A stretch of 64,000 nucleotides of DNA, taken from assembly GCA_016294035.1 (NCBI GenBank), contig JAEDCT010000002.1, forward strand, positions 83,438-147,437. Reading direction: 5' to 3'. The DNA is from Treponema sp. Lineage in GTDB: Bacteria > Spirochaetota > Spirochaetia > Treponematales > Treponemataceae. The notes under the pieces were generated by a model that worked only from the letters and a program-made list of their open reading frames with translations, ran no database searches and was not told where the DNA came from. A program made the position numbers and the translations under genes. Every line of letters begins with the position of its first letter. Positions within the stretch are counted from its first letter, which is position 1. Shown one piece after another: positions 60,715 to 64,000 of the stretch.

Positions 60715-63036
60715 CTAAGATGCAAATCCTATCTTAGCACCACCACCGTTCATTCGCTTTTCGTCCTGAATCTTAAGTAATTCATTAACTACATATTCCG
60801 AATTCAATTTTTCCTGTGGAATAAAGCGCATCTTGTTTTTTAATGAACCAAAATCTCCAGGAGTTACTGTATTGAATTTTGCAAGTTCTTGAATCTGACC
60901 ATCATTAAACTTGTATTTGCCAAAGAAACTCTTAAGCAAAGTGGTAATACCGTCTTCATTTAACGCCTTAAATTCAGTGATAATATGGAAACGACGCTGC
61001 ATTGCAGGATCCATAATCTTACGCAAGTTTGTAGTACAAATACAGATTCCACTAAATTCTTCCATCTGAGTAAGAAATTCATTCACCTGAGTTCTTTCCC
61101 AACTCTGTTTTGCTCCGGCACGGTCAGCAAAGAAAGAATCAGCTTCATCAAAAAGCAAAATAGAATCTGTTGTCTCTGCTTCTTCAAAAGCTTCTGCTAT
61201 TAATCGTTCTGTCTGACCTACATAAGGACCAAGCAAATCAGAGCATCGCTTCAACAAAAGAGGTTTACCCAAAACTGTAGAAATATAGCGTGCAAGTTCT
61301 GTTTTACCAGTCCCACTAAGTCCATAGAAAAGCATGCGAACGCCTTCAGAATTTTCTTCATTCTGATTTTCTTTCTTATACAATTCGGCAGTCTTAAGCA
61401 TTTCAATAATTTCAGCAGCCGAAACAGAAGTATTCAGAACCGACAAATCATAAGATTTTTTTACAGCATCACGCATCTTCGTCTTGCCATACAAAAGAGA
61501 CGAATTAGCTTCAAGTACCGATTTTATGTCCTTACGAACTTTATCTTCTTTCCCCTTCTGATAATCCAAAGAACTGATGGCTTTTACTACATTATCAACA
61601 GAGGCACCTGTAATTTTATATTTGCCACACATATCAAGAATATCATTCTTAAGAACTGCAGGCATGTTTACTGGCTTAAGTTTTTCTGCGGCAATGGAGC
61701 GTAGGGTTTCCTTTGGCATTGCCTGAAATTTAATGCTGTAAGTAAATCTGCGGAGTGTACTTTCATCCATTTCCGTAGTGTAATTAACTATGAAAATACA
61801 TTTATTCTCAGAAGTTTCAAGCATCTTATTTACAGTTCCCTTCTGTGAAGAACTTAATGACATCCCAAAGAAACTAAATTCTCTTGTCTGAAGTACATTT
61901 TCAGCTTCATCAACTACAAGAACTGAATCTTCTTTTTTAAGAGAAAGATAACAGTTGAGACGGCTTAGAGCTTTTGCATCCGCATCATCTTTGTCACTAA
62001 CTTCAAGTTCATTTTTGTAGGTTGTCATCTTAAGTCCAGCTTGTTTGATTAAAGCTTTTGCATACTCTGATTTACCAGCTCCAGGAGCACCATAAAGAAG
62101 AATATTGCAGGCATTTTTGCTTTTAAGAAGCTGCACGGCAACATCTGTCTGTTCTTCAGAAACACTGAATGAATTTGTTTCATAGGCTTTTACCGACTTC
62201 TCATTCTTGACGATATCTGTGAAGTACAAACGCATATCTTTTTCGTAAATGGCATCCATAGCGTCTTCATCCATGTCGCCGTCACTATCAATCAAACCGT
62301 AAGCCTTAAGTTTCTGGTCATTTTTTAGCAACATACGGATTTCTTTCTGACTCTTTCCAGAACATTTTGAATACATATCAAAACGAGTAAAATCATCATT
62401 ACGGAAGAAATCATTACATACAGCATACAATTCCTTAATGCTTTGCATACGGAATGCGACCTGTAAAACCTTTGCTTCGTCTTCAGAGAGTTTAAGAGTA
62501 TCTACTGCAAACTGTACAGAACTTACATCATCTAGCGCTTTCTTAATTTTTGCTGGAACAGGAACTCTGTTTGGTAAGGCTACAGTTTTATCATCATAGC
62601 AGCCAGGTTTTGTAAAGAATGTAAGAGCAACAATTCTTGCGAAGTTATTCTTATTTGAACAGAACAAGGCTCGAATTAAATTAACATCTCTGTGTGTATT
62701 AGATTCCCAGTTACCGCAGTTTTCAAAAATACTTTCATCTTCCCTATAGTTTGTTTTAAGTTTCCCTCTCATAGCAAAAGGATGTATATATCTTTCACTT
62801 ACCTCAACTGGAGTAAGCTGTTTAATTTTTTCAAGTTTATAAAGCATTGCATTTAATACTGCATCTGCATGATTTACCAGGTTTAATCTATTAACTAAAG
62901 CATTGTACAAAATCTGGCATTCTTCATGTGATTCAAAATCATTGATATCTGCACACAGCTGATAAAGATAGAATGCCAAAGATAATGCATCATTTTCTGT
63001 ACAATTACAAACTTTCATAAGTGCGTTTCCTAACAT
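60715..63036 (-). CDS. Tandem AAA+ ATPase
   Basis: A 773-residue protein with two complete AAA+ modules. The N-terminal 290 residues are helical and unfamiliar. Module 1: Walker A GAPGAGKS (316-323), Walker B VLVVDEAEN, sensor with IVNYTTEMD. Module 2: Walker A GLSGTGKT (572-579), Walker B ILLFDEADS, an arginine finger near MQRRFH. The second module looks like the CDC48/FtsH-like clade and the first more divergent. The start at 63036 has GGAAGG upstream. The gene leads an operon-like run toward the MoxR module. A protein-remodelling role is likely; the target is unknown. Confidence 0.85.
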   Translation of the reverse strand: MLGNALMKVCNCTENDALSLAFYLYQLCADINDFESHEECQILYNALVNRLNLVNHADAVLNAMLYKLEKIKQLTPVEVSERYIHPFAMRGKLKTNYREDESIFENCGNWESNTHRDVNLIRALFCSNKNNFARIVALTFFTKPGCYDDKTVALPNRVPVPAKIKKALDDVSSVQFAVDTLKLSEDEAKVLQVAFRMQSIKELYAVCNDFFRNDDFTRFDMYSKCSGKSQKEIRMLLKNDQKLKAYGLIDSDGDMDEDAMDAIYEKDMRLYFTDIVKNEKSVKAYETNSFSVSEEQTDVAVQLLKSKNACNILLYGAPGAGKSEYAKALIKQAGLKMTTYKNELEVSDKDDADAKALSRLNCYLSLKKEDSVLVVDEAENVLQTREFSFFGMSLSSSQKGTVNKMLETSENKCIFIVNYTTEMDESTLRRFTYSIKFQAMPKETLRSIAAEKLKPVNMPAVLKNDILDMCGKYKITGASVDNVVKAISSLDYQKGKEDKVRKDIKSVLEANSSLLYGKTKMRDAVKKSYDLSVLNTSVSAAEIIEMLKTAELYKKENQNEENSEGVRMLFYGLSGTGKTELARYISTVLGKPLLLKRCSDLLGPYVGQTERLIAEAFEEAETTDSILLFDEADSFFADRAGAKQSWERTQVNEFLTQMEEFSGICICTTNLRKIMDPAMQRRFHIITEFKALNEDGITTLLKSFFGKYKFNDGQIQELAKFNTVTPGDFGSLKNKMRFIPQEKLNSEYVVNELLKIQDEKRMNGGGAKIGFAS

Positions 63037-63285
63037 GTTTCACCTTCCTTCTCGCCCACTCATCCGGGCTTGCAATGTTCCATTTAGATTTTTTCATTTC
63101 AGCAAACTTATTTGCAGGAAATCTGATACCTGTTGAAGTTTCGCGGATAGCCTTTTGGATGTAAGCTTTTTCTGAGTTGATTTGTCGCCACTAAATGCTT
63201 TAGTAGCCAAAGCCTTTTCTTCTTCCAGAGTTAAAAGTGGAATCTTATCAATTTCACTTAAATAATAACTGTTGATTCTTGTCAT
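63005..63285 (-). pseudogene. Sigma-70 factor remnant, frameshifted and internally deleted
   Basis: The frame starting at ATG 63285 (GAGG upstream) encodes the region 1.2 signature (YYLSEIDKIPLLTLEEEKAL) of primary-type sigma factors and then stops at 63094 after an unrelated tail. In another frame, from about 63170, the sequence reads AYIQKAIRETSTGIRFPANK, which matches the 2.4/3.0 border. One extra A in the CAGAAAAAGC run would join them. The core of region 2 (about 60 residues) is missing in either case. The second frame overlaps the next gene by 32 bases. A relic is the simplest reading. Confidence 0.65.
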
Positions 63286-63515
63286 TTTCTTCCTCGCAAT
63301 AAAATGCACAGGGAATAAATACCTTTCGGTAAACCTGAAAACCATCCTTAGGAATGTCAAAGATCTGTCCCCAAACCATTTAATACGGGTTATTGAATAT
63401 AATAATAAATAGTGTAAACGTCAAATTTCTCAGAAAGTTATTACATCCCTGAGAATATGGTGATTTACTTTAAATGAATATAGAAATTTGTGATTAGAGA
63501 GAGTCCAATTTCCAC

Positions 63516-63850
63516 TTATGCAGCCTTATAAACTCTCTTATTTCTTTGATAAGCAGCTACTATTTTTTCATAAAAATATTGATTATCTTTCTCAGGAAAA
63601 CCTAACTCTAGACCTCTTTCCCAACAGTCTATAGCCAATTCATCAGGAATCTTATGAAATCTTTGGCTGATGTTTCATTCCCACTTCTGTCTGGATGAAA
63701 CTTTATGGCCTTTTTTCTAAAAGCCTTTTTAATTTCACCAATCAAGGCACCTGGTTTAACGCCAAGGATCTGATAGTATTCTTTAGTTTGTGTCTCCTGG
63801 TCAATATTCAGTTGTAAGAATGATTTTATCGAAATCTTCTGTGTTATCAA
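63516..63850 (-). pseudogene. J-domain (DnaJ-like) gene with frameshift
   Basis: One frame encodes a J domain: EYYQILGVKPGALIGEIKKA and KKAIKFHPDRSGNE, with the HPD motif that stimulates Hsp70. After SAKDF it runs into a stop at 63629. A second frame, one base off, continues as HKIPDELAIDCWERGLELGF and on to a stop at 63516 in coding-quality sequence. The only upstream start is a TTG inside the preceding gene, although AGGAG lies at about 63790. I read it as a recently broken gene or a sequencing indel. Confidence 0.65.
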
Positions 63851-64000
63851 ATTTCATAAGGTCTTCATACGTTACAAAAAGCTTTCGTCCTCCATAATCG
63901 AGTGCAACTAATGAAGCTTCGAATGGGAATCCATAAACTGTTCCCACATATTTCGTTTCTCCGAATATATGTGGGTATGTTTCTTTTAAAAAATTTATTT
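63801..64000 (-). CDS. C-terminal end of a hypothetical protein (cut by window)
   Basis: The minus strand is open from the window edge to a TGA at 63801-63803, giving the last 66 residues: GTVYGFPFEASLVALDYGGR and a DLMKFDNTEDFDKI tail. The codon pattern and the J-domain gene's ribosome site directly after it suggest a real gene in the same operon direction. No family recognised from this fragment. Confidence 0.6.
   Translation of the reverse strand, partial: INFLKETYPHIFGETKYVGTVYGFPFEASLVALDYGGRKLFVTYEDLMKFDNTEDFDKIILTTEY

Noticed and set aside
63150..63180. Programmed -1 frameshift joining the sigma pieces
   Set aside because: The CAGAAAAAGC run is not a standard X XXY YYZ slippery site, and the joined product would still lack most of region 2.
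1..64000. tRNA, rRNA, CRISPR arrays, transposases and integrases
   Set aside because: Reading both strands for T-loop-like GTTCRA motifs, regularly spaced repeats and transposase motifs gave nothing that could be supported. A tRNAscan and CRISPR scan would be decisive.

Overview
This 64 kb window looks like chromosome from an anaerobic, host-associated spirochaete close to Treponema (gut or rumen type). That is an inference from gene content: many lipoproteins with spirochaete-like lipoboxes, a LacI-type sensor fused to GGDEF, a MurA with Asp in place of the catalytic Cys, HydE, rubrerythrin, two cytidylate-kinase-like genes, and an A+T-rich sequence with strong GGAGG ribosome sites. I found no tRNA, rRNA, CRISPR array or insertion sequence.

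Layout. 1-3.2 kb: a 5'-truncated LacI-sensor diguanylate cyclase, a small partner, and a membrane-anchored lytic transglycosylase. 3.2-8.8 kb: guanine deaminase and two large surface-type lipoproteins. 9-11 kb: an ArsB/NhaD-type transporter and a nucleotide kinase. 11.1-15 kb: a Cache/HAMP sensor with a degenerate kinase tail and an EAL phosphodiesterase. 15.1-25.2 kb: a Kef-like antiporter, then a cell-wall group (Slt, an Hsp70-like/LysM hybrid, NlpC/P60, a secreted protein), a structured intergenic element, a PC4-like protein, a lipoprotein/LysM pair and a Nudix hydrolase. 25.3-34.5 kb: kinase-like/BON protein, EamA and MATE exporters, a TrmB-type regulator with a likely operator, ThrRS, a solute-binding protein, MurA and thioredoxin. 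34.5-45.4 kb: degenerate GGDEF protein, NusG_II/ApbE/Gx flavinylation-type cluster, CmpB-like protein, HydE with an atypical thioredoxin reductase, YkgJ, PanE, a second MATE with a structured leader, and a MocR regulator. 45.5-55.3 kb: rubrerythrin, an unknown 468-residue protein, a cobalamin riboswitch in front of a lipoprotein, small membrane proteins, and a CreBCD-like two-component group.

55.6-64 kb is an accessory-looking block read entirely on the minus strand. It holds a vWA protein, an RNA-polymerase alpha-CTD-like protein and a MoxR AAA+ ATPase in a row, then a YgjP-like metalloprotease, an unknown, a tandem AAA+ ATPase, and two broken genes: a sigma-70 remnant and a J-domain gene.

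The most notable points are: a cobalamin riboswitch controlling a lipoprotein with no recognised function (a candidate surface B12-capture protein); the vWA/alpha-CTD/MoxR module, whose alpha-CTD keeps the DNA-contact residues; recurrent promoters whose predicted start site falls on the ATG (leaderless mRNAs), which also fixes several gene starts; an Hsp70 substrate-binding-like domain fused through a membrane segment to LysM; and a structured intergenic element bounded by inverted copies of a dispersed repeat.
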